Source of the DNA: an uncultured Flavobacteriales bacterium | GTDB taxonomy: Bacteria > Bacteroidota > Bacteroidia > Flavobacteriales_G > Salibacteraceae | DNA: 64,000 bases | Assembly: GCA_905479105.1 (NCBI GenBank) | Contig: CAJQLE010000003.1 | Location: 558,001-622,000, forward strand | Reading direction: 5' to 3' | Shown: positions 36,956 to 44,017 of the stretch, piece after piece | Layout of the letters: the number at the start of each line of letters is the position of its first letter | How positions within the stretch are numbered: position 1 is the first letter of the stretch | Translations under genes and position numbers: made by a program | Notes under the pieces: model-generated | The model's input: the letters and a program-made list of their open reading frames with translations, nothing else | Databases searched by the model: none | What the model was told of the DNA's origin: nothing

Positions 36956-37375
36956 ATGAAACTGCTACGATTTTTCCGATACAAATACCTTCTCAATTCT
37001 AGAAAAAGACATTATGCTTCACTGGCGTTGTCAATTGCTTTAGCTCATGCCTCTTTCGGTCATGCGCGCTATAGATCAGTTGGAAATGGTATTTCAGACA
37101 TTGAATTGTCGTTGGATCAAGATCAGAAGTTTCAATTGCATCTCAACAAGCTGGATGAGCATAAGGAATACACCGTAAAGGGTAAATGGACCATGGATCA
37201 CGATAACTACGTGCTTCATTTTAAACGTTCAAAGTTTGATATTCCAAATTTATTCTCCAGTAATACCGGATTCCAGAACGCAATTATGGTTCAAGGAAAA
37301 CGCACGGTAACAATTCCTGCTAACCGCAACGGAGTGGTGATTATGGGTATCTATTGCCCGCGATTGAGCGCCTGA
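36956..37375 (+). CDS. Exported protein of unknown function
   Basis: The 139-residue protein has an unusually long basic N-region (MKLLRFFRYKYLLNSRKRHY) before a hydrophobic stretch (ASLALSIALAHASFGHA). The mature part contains short beta-type segments (DIELSLDQDQKFQLHLN, YTVKGKWTMDHDNYVLHFKR). This pattern recalls small lipocalin-like proteins, but that is only a resemblance. Its 3' end overlaps the convergent DUF983 gene by 25 bases. Confidence 0.6.
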   Translation: MKLLRFFRYKYLLNSRKRHYASLALSIALAHASFGHARYRSVGNGISDIELSLDQDQKFQLHLNKLDEHKEYTVKGKWTMDHDNYVLHFKRSKFDIPNLFSSNTGFQNAIMVQGKRTVTIPANRNGVVIMGIYCPRLSA

Positions 37376-37827
37376 GCCTTTTCTTCCTCGTCTAAAGCGT
37401 TCGGATTGTACTTGATGAACATGTTTATCCAAACACTTTTTCCTAGCCTGAATGTTAACGGAGCCAATATAAATATGGCAATGATGATCCCGATCAAATA
37501 GTGGTGTAATTCAAAGTTATTTCCCAACACATTCATTGCAAGAAACACGGCTAATGCTATTCCAACCGTAAAGCCATAATTCACATACATCGCACCGTAA
37601 AAAAACGAAGGCTCTAGTTGATAGAGTTGATTGCATTTTTCGCAGCGCTCTGGCATATCGAAGAGCTTCTTCAAATGGTAGGGATTGCGATCAACAAACA
37701 ATTCCCCTTCACGGCATTTGGGGCATTTTTGATTGATTATGGCGTAAAGCTTGGTTCCTTTCAACACTCTAATTTTTGAGAAGGCAAAGTTCGTCAAATG
37801 TTTTAGAGCATGTGTTACTAAAATCAC
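37351..37827 (-). CDS. DUF983 family membrane protein with zinc ribbon
   Basis: The protein has up to 158 residues. Two zinc-type pairs (CPKCREGELF and CEKCNQLY) precede two membrane helices (about residues 80-100 and 108-130). The marker is a CPxCREGELF start and FFYGAMYVNYGFTVG, as in DUF983. The frame opens at a GTG; GTG or TTG about 20 codons later (before LKGTKLYAI) fits the usual family length better, so the start is uncertain. Function is unknown. Confidence 0.8.
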   Translation of the reverse strand: MILVTHALKHLTNFAFSKIRVLKGTKLYAIINQKCPKCREGELFVDRNPYHLKKLFDMPERCEKCNQLYQLEPSFFYGAMYVNYGFTVGIALAVFLAMNVLGNNFELHHYLIGIIIAIFILAPLTFRLGKSVWINMFIKYNPNALDEEEKAQALNRGQ

Positions 37828-37885
37828 AGGGGGTGCTGTCAGTTATCAGCCTTCAGGTCCATAATGAATGATTAATCCAATTATT

Positions 37886-37969
37886 GGGAGTATTCGCTTT
37901 GCTCATGATCCCACCGAACCCGAGAAGGGAATCAAAGCCAGCTCGCTATGCTCACTGTGGGCTTTTTTC
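37886..37969 (+). repeat. 84-bp direct repeat, copy 1
   Basis: This 84-base sequence is repeated at 38109-38192 with a single difference (gctcatg here, gcttatg there). It contains an imperfect inverted pair (GCTTTG..GATCCC against GGGAATCAAAGC) around ACCGAACCCGAGAA, then AAAGCC and GGCTTT flanking a 20-base spacer and a T run. Similarity continues weakly about 20 bases upstream. No reading frame explains it. Confidence 0.95.
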
Positions 37970-38023
37970 ATTTAGCTCTCGTGCAGTTTCCACATAGCTT
38001 AAAATTGAAGTATTAAGTTACTG

Positions 38024-38066
38024 TCAGTTCGAGTGATCCGCCAGCAGGCGGATTGTATCGAGAACT
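38024..38066. repeat. REP-like palindrome
   Basis: Between the two 84-bp copies, ATCCGCC and GGCGGAT (38036-38042 and 38047-38053) make a 7-bp stem with loop AGCA. The outer arms AGTTC (38026-38030) and GAACT (38062-38066) also pair. This layout (CAGTTCGAG, central palindrome, TATCGAGAACT) resembles REP elements that I recall as widespread in Bacteroidota genomes. No REP-associated transposase is in the window. Confidence 0.7.
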
Positions 38067-38108
38067 CTAATTATAAATAGTCAATCATAAATTATGAATC
38101 CAGTAAGT

Positions 38109-38192
38109 GGGAGTATTCGCTTTGCTTATGATCCCACCGAACCCGAGAAGGGAATCAAAGCCAGCTCGCTATGCTCACTGTGGGCTTTTTTC
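38109..38192 (+). repeat. 84-bp direct repeat, copy 2
   Basis: Second copy of the unit at 37886-37969, offset 223 bases, one mismatch. The whole stretch 37828-38238 (411 bases) holds no supportable gene and consists of these two copies, the REP-like palindrome and short A/T-rich spacers. Confidence 0.95.
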
Positions 38193-38238
38193 TTTTAGCC
38201 TTCGCTCAAGCAAGCTTGGCTTAAATGAAGGGCTGTGA

Positions 38239-38583
38239 TTAACTCAATTGTTTGATCAATCCGAAAAGCATTTTTGATAATTCTTCCAGTTCAGCATAAA
38301 ATTGATCAAACGCTTCTTCTGAGATGGAACCGATGTCTTTCAGGTAATCGAAGATTGCCACACATTCAAAAACTGAACCTCTGGAAATAACATAGAAATT
38401 TCTTTTGTCGGGTTTTGTAAATCTTCCCGTTCCTTCTGCAATGTTCAACATGATGCTGAAGGAAGCTCTTCTGAGTTGATCATTAGTTGTTCTATCTAAC
38501 GTGGAATTAGAAAGAAAAACATTTACTTTTTTATTGAATTGCTTCGCTTTGAGATATACCGTCAATTTTTCAAAATCAAACAT
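38239..38583 (-). CDS. Four-helix-bundle (S23-like) protein
   Basis: The 114-residue protein matches the four-helix-bundle family first known from intervening sequences of 23S rRNA. It starts MFDFEKLTVYLKAKQFNKKV; RRASFSIMLNIAEGTGRFT (about residue 39) and FYVISRGSVFECVAIFDYLK (about 63) are the usual conserved segments. These proteins form pentamers in known structures and have no settled function. There is no rRNA here, and it lies between repeat clusters, which suggests it came in as a mobile passenger. Confidence 0.88.
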   Translation of the reverse strand: MFDFEKLTVYLKAKQFNKKVNVFLSNSTLDRTTNDQLRRASFSIMLNIAEGTGRFTKPDKRNFYVISRGSVFECVAIFDYLKDIGSISEEAFDQFYAELEELSKMLFGLIKQLS

Positions 38584-38599
38584 AGTCGAAGAGGAGTAT

Positions 38600-38841
38600 T
38601 GAGGGGTGAAACAGTATCGAGTTAGAGTCTTGAGGGAAAACAGTTTTGGTAAGCTTGCCCTCAGAACTCGAGACTCGCACTCAAAACTGTTTTAATAAGG
38701 TATCTACTCATTACTCTGAACTCAAACTCGTTACTCAAATCTGCGGCAGTTTGAGTTGGAGTGTGAGTTTTGAGGGACAAAACAATTTTTCGTGCGAGTC
38801 CTTCGTCTCAAGACTCAGAACTCGCACTCAAAACTGTTTTG
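38600..38841. repeat. ACTC-rich degenerate repeats and inverted repeats before ssrA
   Basis: The string ACTCGCACTCAAAACTGTTTT occurs twice (starting about 38673 and 38821, differing little around it). Reverse-complement versions (TTGAGGGAAAACAGTTTT, GTGAGTTTTGAGGGACAAAAC) lie at about 38630 and 38766. The segment is dominated by ACTC/GAGT words and ends exactly at the 3' end of the tmRNA gene. No gene is seen. Confidence 0.75.
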
Positions 38842-39234
38842 TGGAGCTGGTGGGAGTCGAACCCACGTCCAAACAAGGAACCATAAAGCTTTCTACGAGC
38901 TTAGCCTTCTGATTGATTTTCGATCTTAGCCAGGCCAGAGGCAGCCAAACCAAAACTTATCTTCTTAATTTTCAAACAATCAGCAAAGAAATGATCATTC
39001 TATTCTGTCATTGACCACGCCTCTATCAACACAGGGGTCAGACAAACCCGTGCCAGAGACGTCTCGTCCCATACCTAGTATGAGATAAAGCCTAATCTTC
39101 TATCGAATGATTAAGCAGCAAGAGCGTAAGATGTTTCGCCAGTTACAATTTTAAACAGCTTTTTAACGAGGTGCTATTCAATCCCCGGCTTGCTTACAGT
39201 ATCATCCATCTTGCTGTCAAAACCGGTCAGCCCC
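38842..39234 (-). ncRNA. ssrA: Transfer-messenger RNA (ssrA)
   Basis: This RNA rescues stalled ribosomes and tags the nascent peptide. The mature 5' end GGGGCTGACC pairs with the 3' end CAGCTCC to make the tRNA-like acceptor stem, and the TΨC arm (GGGTTCGACTCCC) is present. The discriminator A is at 38842 and CCA is not encoded. The tag frame reads GETSYALAA then TAA (39140-39111), preceded by the resume-site context GTAACT. Ala charged on the tRNA part gives the tag AGETSYALAA, of the type usual in Bacteroidota (compare GENNYALAA). Total length is 393 bases. Confidence 0.95.
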
Positions 39235-39247
39235 AAAGAACAAGTGA

Positions 39248-39273
39248 CAAAGGTAGGGAATGATTTGCTCAAA
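39248..39273 (-). promoter_or_regulatory. Putative promoter of ssrA
   Basis: On the minus strand TTTG (39273-39270) is followed after 14 bases by TACCTTTG (39255-39248), an exact TAnnTTTG match. The spacer is shorter than the usual 19. The element ends 13 bases before the mature 5' end, allowing a short 5' leader removed by RNase P. Confidence 0.45.
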
Positions 39274-39368
39274 GCACCATCCTTGTTGACGTTAAAGATT
39301 ATTAAGATCATGGCACAATGAAGAATATTAACTCGCCACAATCTTTACTTCCCGTAGGGAAAAGACGT

Positions 39369-39376
39369 TATCTTTG
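39369..39376 (+). promoter_or_regulatory. Bacteroidota -7 element for the Wza-like gene
   Basis: TATCTTTG matches TAnnTTTG and ends 8 bases before the ATG, another near-leaderless arrangement. Confidence 0.4.
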
Positions 39377-39384
39377 GCGCCCTT

Positions 39385-39993
39385 ATGAAATTTACTCTCC
39401 GTCATCTTTGGATTGCTCTCATAGCGGTTGTTTTGTCTTCCTGTGTAGGGAATAAAAAACTGGTCTATTTACAAGATAAAGAGGCTAAGGGAAGTGAACG
39501 TTACGAGAAAGACGTCAACCTACCTTCTATAACCGATACTTATCTCCTCCGTCCTGGCGATATTCTTTTTGTAAACATGCAGAAATTCGTGGTAGGAGAA
39601 GAACTATTTAGTATTTCAGGTTTCGAACAAGCCAACCGTATTGGGCAAATGCAACACCCATTTCTTCAAGGCCATAATGTAGACGGTGAAGGAAACATTG
39701 ACTTACCACTTCTAGGAAAAGTTAAGGCGGAAGGACGATCCATAGATCAATTAAAAACAGAGCTGAAAGGTGCTGCGATGAAGGAGTATCCCGGGGCCGT
39801 TGTAGAATTGTTTCTATTGGACGGAATGGTTTCTGTCTTGGGCGAAGTGAATAACGCTGGAAGATATCCCATTTATAAATCCAAGAACACTATTTTCGAT
39901 CTTATTGCTTCAGCGGGTGATTTGGGAGATTATGCCAATCGTTCCAGCATCAAGATATTGAGAGAAAAGGATTTATCCCTCAATTCCAAGTGA
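39385..39993 (+). CDS. Polysaccharide export (Wza-like) lipoprotein, C-terminally truncated
   Basis: The 202-residue protein has a lipoprotein signal (MKFTLRHLWIALIAVVLSSC). The polysaccharide biosynthesis/export domain starts at YLLRPGDILFV (about residue 53), and an SLBB-type domain follows (VSVLGEVNNAGRYPIY, about 155). Family members in Bacteroidota are usually about 255-275 residues and end in a YYLxPNDVVYV-type strand and a membrane helix; both are missing here. The stop comes just after KILREKD, exactly where the frame of the next ORF begins. No tyrosine kinase or capsule genes follow. See the finding on this junction. Function is likely lost or altered unless the join is an artefact. 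Confidence 0.78.
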   Translation: MKFTLRHLWIALIAVVLSSCVGNKKLVYLQDKEAKGSERYEKDVNLPSITDTYLLRPGDILFVNMQKFVVGEELFSISGFEQANRIGQMQHPFLQGHNVDGEGNIDLPLLGKVKAEGRSIDQLKTELKGAAMKEYPGAVVELFLLDGMVSVLGEVNNAGRYPIYKSKNTIFDLIASAGDLGDYANRSSIKILREKDLSLNSK

Positions 39994-41948
39994 TGGGAGG
40001 TCAAATGACGGGTCAGAAGACCTATTTAGACGTTGCTTTAAGCGGCTTGCTCATTGAAGGAACACTGAAGGCACAATTCGATTTGATGAAGTTGCTGAAT
40101 GAAGATTCGAAGTTGGAAGTTTCTCCAAACATCGGTGTTGCGGCTGGGTATTATACATCGGAGATTACACGTGAGAGTACGGGAGCTCCTGTTGATAATT
40201 CATTTAATGTAAACCAAGACGAAACCTTTGGTTTTGCTGCAGCTTGGGGAGGCCGTGTAGGCTATCAAATCAACGACACATGGAGTGCGTTTACAGGATT
40301 GGACATGCGTTACTACTTGACTGATCAGTTAGATGCTTACCAGGGTTTGAATTTACCAGCGAACGTTGAGTCAGGAAATGACTGGACATCTTATGCTTAT
40401 GTAGGTGTAGGATTTACATTGCCTCCTGGAAAAGGAAATACAGGTGATATTGAGAAAGATATTGATCCAAAAAGACTATTCAACGGTCAGTTTACGTTTA
40501 ACAACTTGCCAAAGTCTGGTGTGAAGTTAGAATTGTATGATGATAAGGATGAGTTATTGTCTACAACCGAAACAGACAACAGCGGTAACTTCAGCTTTCC
40601 TAAGTTGAAGCCAAACAAAGAATACATGGTTCGTCTTGCTGATGAGGATGCGGATCTGGGTAAGAATGGTAAGATATACGTGATCAACGAGGCGAGAGAA
40701 AAAGTAGCCATTGCGGACAAAAAAGGTGATAACAGATTTGTGTATACGCACATCACTCAAGATGAGGTGGCCATGTTAGCTCCAGTTGAAGTAGAGACCG
40801 AAGAAACGTCCATGAAAGGTTTGTTTACTTATAAGAAATTAGCGAAAGGTGGAGTGAAGTTGAATTTGTATAACCAAAGTGGTGAGAAGGTTGCTTCTAC
40901 GGTAACGGATATTGGTGGTCAATTCAAATTCCAAGGCTTGAGCCCTGATGAGGCATATGTGGTGAGATTGAATGAAGACGATAAAGACCTCTTCAATGAA
41001 GGCCGCTTGTATATGTTGAACAGCGAGAATAAGCGTATCGAGAAGACAGTGCGTCCTAAGTTCAATGAGTTCACATTCGATCAAATCGGAATTGAAGAGG
41101 CTGATAAGCTGCCAGTATTGGTTGAAACGGATGACGAAGCGAAAATGAAAGGTGTGTTTGTTTACAACGACCTTCCGAAAGCTGGAGTTAAGGTTTACAT
41201 CATAGATGATAAAGACAACAAGATTGATTCTGTGATCACTGGAGTAGATGGATCCTTCCAATTCTCTGAGTTGGTGCCAAACAAGGATTACATGGTGAGA
41301 ATAGATGAGAAATCAATGACAGATACGAAAGGTGTTGACATGTTCTTCTTGAATGCTGACAACGAGCCAGTAATGAGAGCAGGCGCAGAGAAAGACAATA
41401 AGTTCTCTTTCTCAGCACTTCCTGAAGATGAGATTGCAGGCCTTCAAGTATTGAAGGTTGAGCAAGCTGGAGAAGGCAAGTTGCTCTACAGAAGAGAAAG
41501 TGTTGATGGGGAATACGTTTCTGCGACAGATGGAGATTCAGCTGAAGTGCATGCTTTTGATATTGTTGAAGGAACTCCAGACTCTAAGGATGAGCCTGTG
41601 AATAAGAAGACGAACATTTACAATGTAGACTTCGAGAAAGAAACAATCTTCTTTGAGCATAATAAGTACACCATATCTCAAGATCAAACAGGATCTAAAG
41701 GTTCTGTGATCGCCAAGAAGATGAAGGCAAATCCTGCGATGCGCGTTCAGATCCAAGGCTATGCTTCTCAGCCTGGAACGGAGGCTTACAAGAGACTGTT
41801 GAGTCAGCGTAGGGCGGATGAGTTGAAAGAATTGTTGGTTCAGAAGTATGGTATCGACAAAGGAAGACTCGAGGCGATTGGCAAGGGAGAAGATCCATCA
41901 GCTGATGCTACTGAGGCAAGAAGAGCTCGAATCATCATTCTTGAATAA
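39990..41948 (+). CDS. OmpA-family outer-membrane protein with three Cna-B-like repeats, N-terminus missing
   Basis: The ORF opens at GTG 39990 or ATG 39993 with MGGQMTGQKTYLD and no signal peptide. Residues 1-150 are the later strands of a beta-barrel (VSPNIGVAAGYYTSEI, WGGRVGYQINDTWSAFTGLD). Three repeated modules of about 100 residues follow (LPKSGVKLELYDDKDELLST, LAKGGVKLNLYNQSGEKVAS, LPKAGVKVYIIDDKDNKIDS), each closing with a MVRLADEDADL-type strand; these look like prealbumin/Cna-B folds. The C-terminus is an OmpA peptidoglycan-binding domain (VQIQGYASQPGTEAYKRLLS). Full-length relatives would begin with a signal peptide and further strands, so the 5' part is lost. The 3' end has a good terminator. 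Confidence 0.8.
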   Translation: MMGGQMTGQKTYLDVALSGLLIEGTLKAQFDLMKLLNEDSKLEVSPNIGVAAGYYTSEITRESTGAPVDNSFNVNQDETFGFAAAWGGRVGYQINDTWSAFTGLDMRYYLTDQLDAYQGLNLPANVESGNDWTSYAYVGVGFTLPPGKGNTGDIEKDIDPKRLFNGQFTFNNLPKSGVKLELYDDKDELLSTTETDNSGNFSFPKLKPNKEYMVRLADEDADLGKNGKIYVINEAREKVAIADKKGDNRFVYTHITQDEVAMLAPVEVETEETSMKGLFTYKKLAKGGVKLNLYNQSGEKVASTVTDIGGQFKFQGLSPDEAYVVRLNEDDKDLFNEGRLYMLNSENKRIEKTVRPKFNEFTFDQIGIEEADKLPVLVETDDEAKMKGVFVYNDLPKAGVKVYIIDDKDNKIDSVITGVDGSFQFSELVPNKDYMVRIDEKSMTDTKGVDMFFLNADNEPVMRAGAEKDNKFSFSALPEDEIAGLQVLKVEQAGEGKLLYRRESVDGEYVSATDGDSAEVHAFDIVEGTPDSKDEPVNKKTNIYNVDFEKETIFFEHNKYTISQDQTGSKGSVIAKKMKANPAMRVQIQGYASQPGTEAYKRLLSQRRADELKELLVQKYGIDKGRLEAIGKGEDPSADATEARRARIIILE

Positions 41949-41968
41949 GAATTAATTATAGAATTAAG

Positions 41969-41998
41969 AAAAGCCCTGCATCTTTGCGGGGCTTTTTT
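41969..41998 (+). terminator. Rho-independent terminator after the OmpA gene
   Basis: AAAAGCCCTGCA pairs with TGCGGGGCTTTT (12 bp including one G-T) around TCTT, followed by further Ts. It lies 20 bases past the stop codon. A GTG-started gene begins 17 bases later. Confidence 0.85.
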
Positions 41999-42014
41999 GT
42001 TATTTTGAATATCT

Positions 42015-42818
42015 GTGAAAACGAGACTAATCATATCGGTTGTATTTCTCTTGGCGAGTCTTTCGATGAGTGCCCAAGGGTATTATTGGAAAAACGCGGG
42101 TAAGAAAAAGTATATTCAAAACCTCACGGTTGATGCTGGACTTGGCCTTCGCATGTATTCAGGCGATATTCAGCAGCGAGGCTCGTTGTTTAATCCCATG
42201 AAATTGGCTTACGGACTTGGAGTGCGCTATCAGGCAAATGAGCGATTTGGATTTGCACTGAACGGTGCTGGTCGCGGATATAAGGGAACAGCAGAGCAAG
42301 GAGCCGGATTTCCCGATGCCATGGAAGAAATGAATGGCAAGCTTTGGGAAGGAAACCTAACGGTTCAATTCAGTATTTTGAAATGGACAGATTTTACCAA
42401 ACGTCAATTCACAGATAGAGATCCAGTCACAAAAGGCAATGTATTCATCGGAGTTGGCGGAGGAGCAGCTTTGTTTAATGGTTCTTACTCATCGCTAAGG
42501 TATGCCACAGCCACAGCTTTGGATGTATTGGGCAATGATTCTAACTATACCTATCCAGTTTCAACTTCGGGATCAGGATCGGGATTCGGATTTTATGTTC
42601 CCATTGTATTTGGTGCGCGGTATCGCTTTGATCCCATGTGGAGTTTGGGAGTGGAGATGAATTATCACATGTATTTCTCTGATAATTTGGATGGACTGGA
42701 ACGTGGAAAGAAAGACGCCATGTCGCTTTTTATGCTGAAGTTGGGATACACCTTCGGACAAAACAAGAAAAAAGCCAATATTGGCAAAACACCGAATCAA
42801 AAACGAAAGGGTAAATGA
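42015..42818 (+). CDS. Outer-membrane beta-barrel protein
   Basis: The 267-residue protein begins at a GTG and has a signal peptide (MKTRLIISVVFLLASLSMSA). The mature part is built of amphipathic strands with glycine turns (LTVDAGLGLRMYSGDI, NVFIGVGGGAALFNG), an aromatic penultimate strand (MLKLGYTFGQN) and a short basic tail. It looks like an 8-stranded barrel of unknown function. Its stop overlaps the start of the next gene by 4 bases. No known partner. Confidence 0.75.
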   Translation: MKTRLIISVVFLLASLSMSAQGYYWKNAGKKKYIQNLTVDAGLGLRMYSGDIQQRGSLFNPMKLAYGLGVRYQANERFGFALNGAGRGYKGTAEQGAGFPDAMEEMNGKLWEGNLTVQFSILKWTDFTKRQFTDRDPVTKGNVFIGVGGGAALFNGSYSSLRYATATALDVLGNDSNYTYPVSTSGSGSGFGFYVPIVFGARYRFDPMWSLGVEMNYHMYFSDNLDGLERGKKDAMSLFMLKLGYTFGQNKKKANIGKTPNQKRKGK

Positions 42819-44017
42819 TAAAATTTGGAATTATCAAAGAGGGGAAAGTGCCAACCGATGAAAGGGTGCCATTGACTCCTGCTCAGATTGCCAGATTGAT
42901 CAATACCAAGAAAGAAGGCAGATTCGTTGTTGAAAGATCCGATGTAAGAAGGATTAAAGATGCTGAATACGAGGCGGTGAATGTTGAGATGCAGGATGAT
43001 GTGTCTGACGCTGATGTTTTGTTGGGTGTCAAAGAAGTTCCAATTGATCAATTGGTTCCAGGAAAAACGCATTTATTCTTTTCGCATACCATCAAAATGC
43101 AACCGTATAATAAGAAATTGCTCAAGGCGGTTTTAGATAAAAACGTACGACTTATTGACTGGGAATGCCTGCGAGATGCCCTGGGAAGAAGGGTGATTGG
43201 CTTTGGAAGATATGCAGGAATTGTTGGTGCCTACAATGGTTTTAGAGCCTATGGATTAAAGCATAAAAGCTTTGAATTAAAGAAAGCACATGACTGCATT
43301 GATCGGAAGGAGATGGAGGCTGAATTGGATAAGATTAAACTGCCTAACCTGCGCATTTTATTGACTGGAAGAGGTAAAGTGGCTAAAGGCTCTATGGAGA
43401 TTTTGGATGCTATGAAGGTCAGGAAAGTGCGTATCCGAGAATACCTCAAAGGAGGATTTGATGAGCCTGTATACTGTCAAATAACGTTTACAGAATATTT
43501 CCAACCAAAAGACCATGGCGGGTTTGATGTGAAAGAGTTTTATGCTCATCCAGAACGTTTTAAAAGTGATTTCATGCGTTTTGCAAAGTCCACAGACTTC
43601 TTGATCGCAGGACATTATTGGGATTCTAAATCACCATTTCTTTTTACACGTGAAGAAGCACGCTCTTCGGAGTTCAACATCAAATTGGTGGCTGATATTT
43701 CATGTGATATTGATGGTCCCGTGGCTTCAACTTTAAGACCATCCAGTATAAGCGATCCCTTTTATGGTTATGACCCTCAATCAGAAAAGGAAGTTGCTTT
43801 TGATGCGGAAGGGGCGATCACGGTTATGGCGGTAGATAACCTTCCCTGCGAATTGCCGCGGGATGCAAGCTATGATTTTGGCGAGATGTTTATTTCCTCT
43901 GTGCTTCCTAGTTTCTTGAATGGAGATAAGAAGGATATTTTGAAAAAAGCAACCATTGCTCAAGATGGAAAAATCACCGATCACTACGCTTATTTGCGTG
44001 ATTGGGTGAATGCTTAA
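42815..44017 (+). CDS. NAD(P)-dependent oxidoreductase of the alanine/saccharopine dehydrogenase type
   Basis: The 400-residue protein has an AlaDH/PNT-like N-terminal domain (FGIIKEGKVPTDERVPLTPA at residues 4-23; conserved lysine and arginine). A Rossmann-like central region follows (ILLTGRGKVAKGSMEILDAM, about 180), with a glycine-rich variant GRGKVAKGS. The C-terminus has DISCDIDGPVASTLR and AVDNLPCELPRDAS. These are features of lysine-forming saccharopine dehydrogenase (LYS1)-like proteins, which Bacteroidota carry with unclear substrate. It overlaps the preceding barrel gene by 4 bases and the convergent rpe gene by 4 bases. Confidence 0.82.
   Translation: MIKFGIIKEGKVPTDERVPLTPAQIARLINTKKEGRFVVERSDVRRIKDAEYEAVNVEMQDDVSDADVLLGVKEVPIDQLVPGKTHLFFSHTIKMQPYNKKLLKAVLDKNVRLIDWECLRDALGRRVIGFGRYAGIVGAYNGFRAYGLKHKSFELKKAHDCIDRKEMEAELDKIKLPNLRILLTGRGKVAKGSMEILDAMKVRKVRIREYLKGGFDEPVYCQITFTEYFQPKDHGGFDVKEFYAHPERFKSDFMRFAKSTDFLIAGHYWDSKSPFLFTREEARSSEFNIKLVADISCDIDGPVASTLRPSSISDPFYGYDPQSEKEVAFDAEGAITVMAVDNLPCELPRDASYDFGEMFISSVLPSFLNGDKKDILKKATIAQDGKITDHYAYLRDWVNA

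Noticed and set aside
38600-38841. CRISPR array
   Set aside because: Repeat units differ in length, are not evenly spaced, occur in both orientations, and no cas genes are present.
38842-38880. tRNA-like T arm suggesting a tRNA gene
   Set aside because: The acceptor 5' strand lies 393 bases away and a tag frame lies between, so it is tmRNA.
38646-38912. Plus-strand ORF with a VEPTSKQGTIKL-type ending
   Set aside because: It is antisense to the tRNA-like end of ssrA and the ACTC repeats; the tmRNA structure explains these bases.
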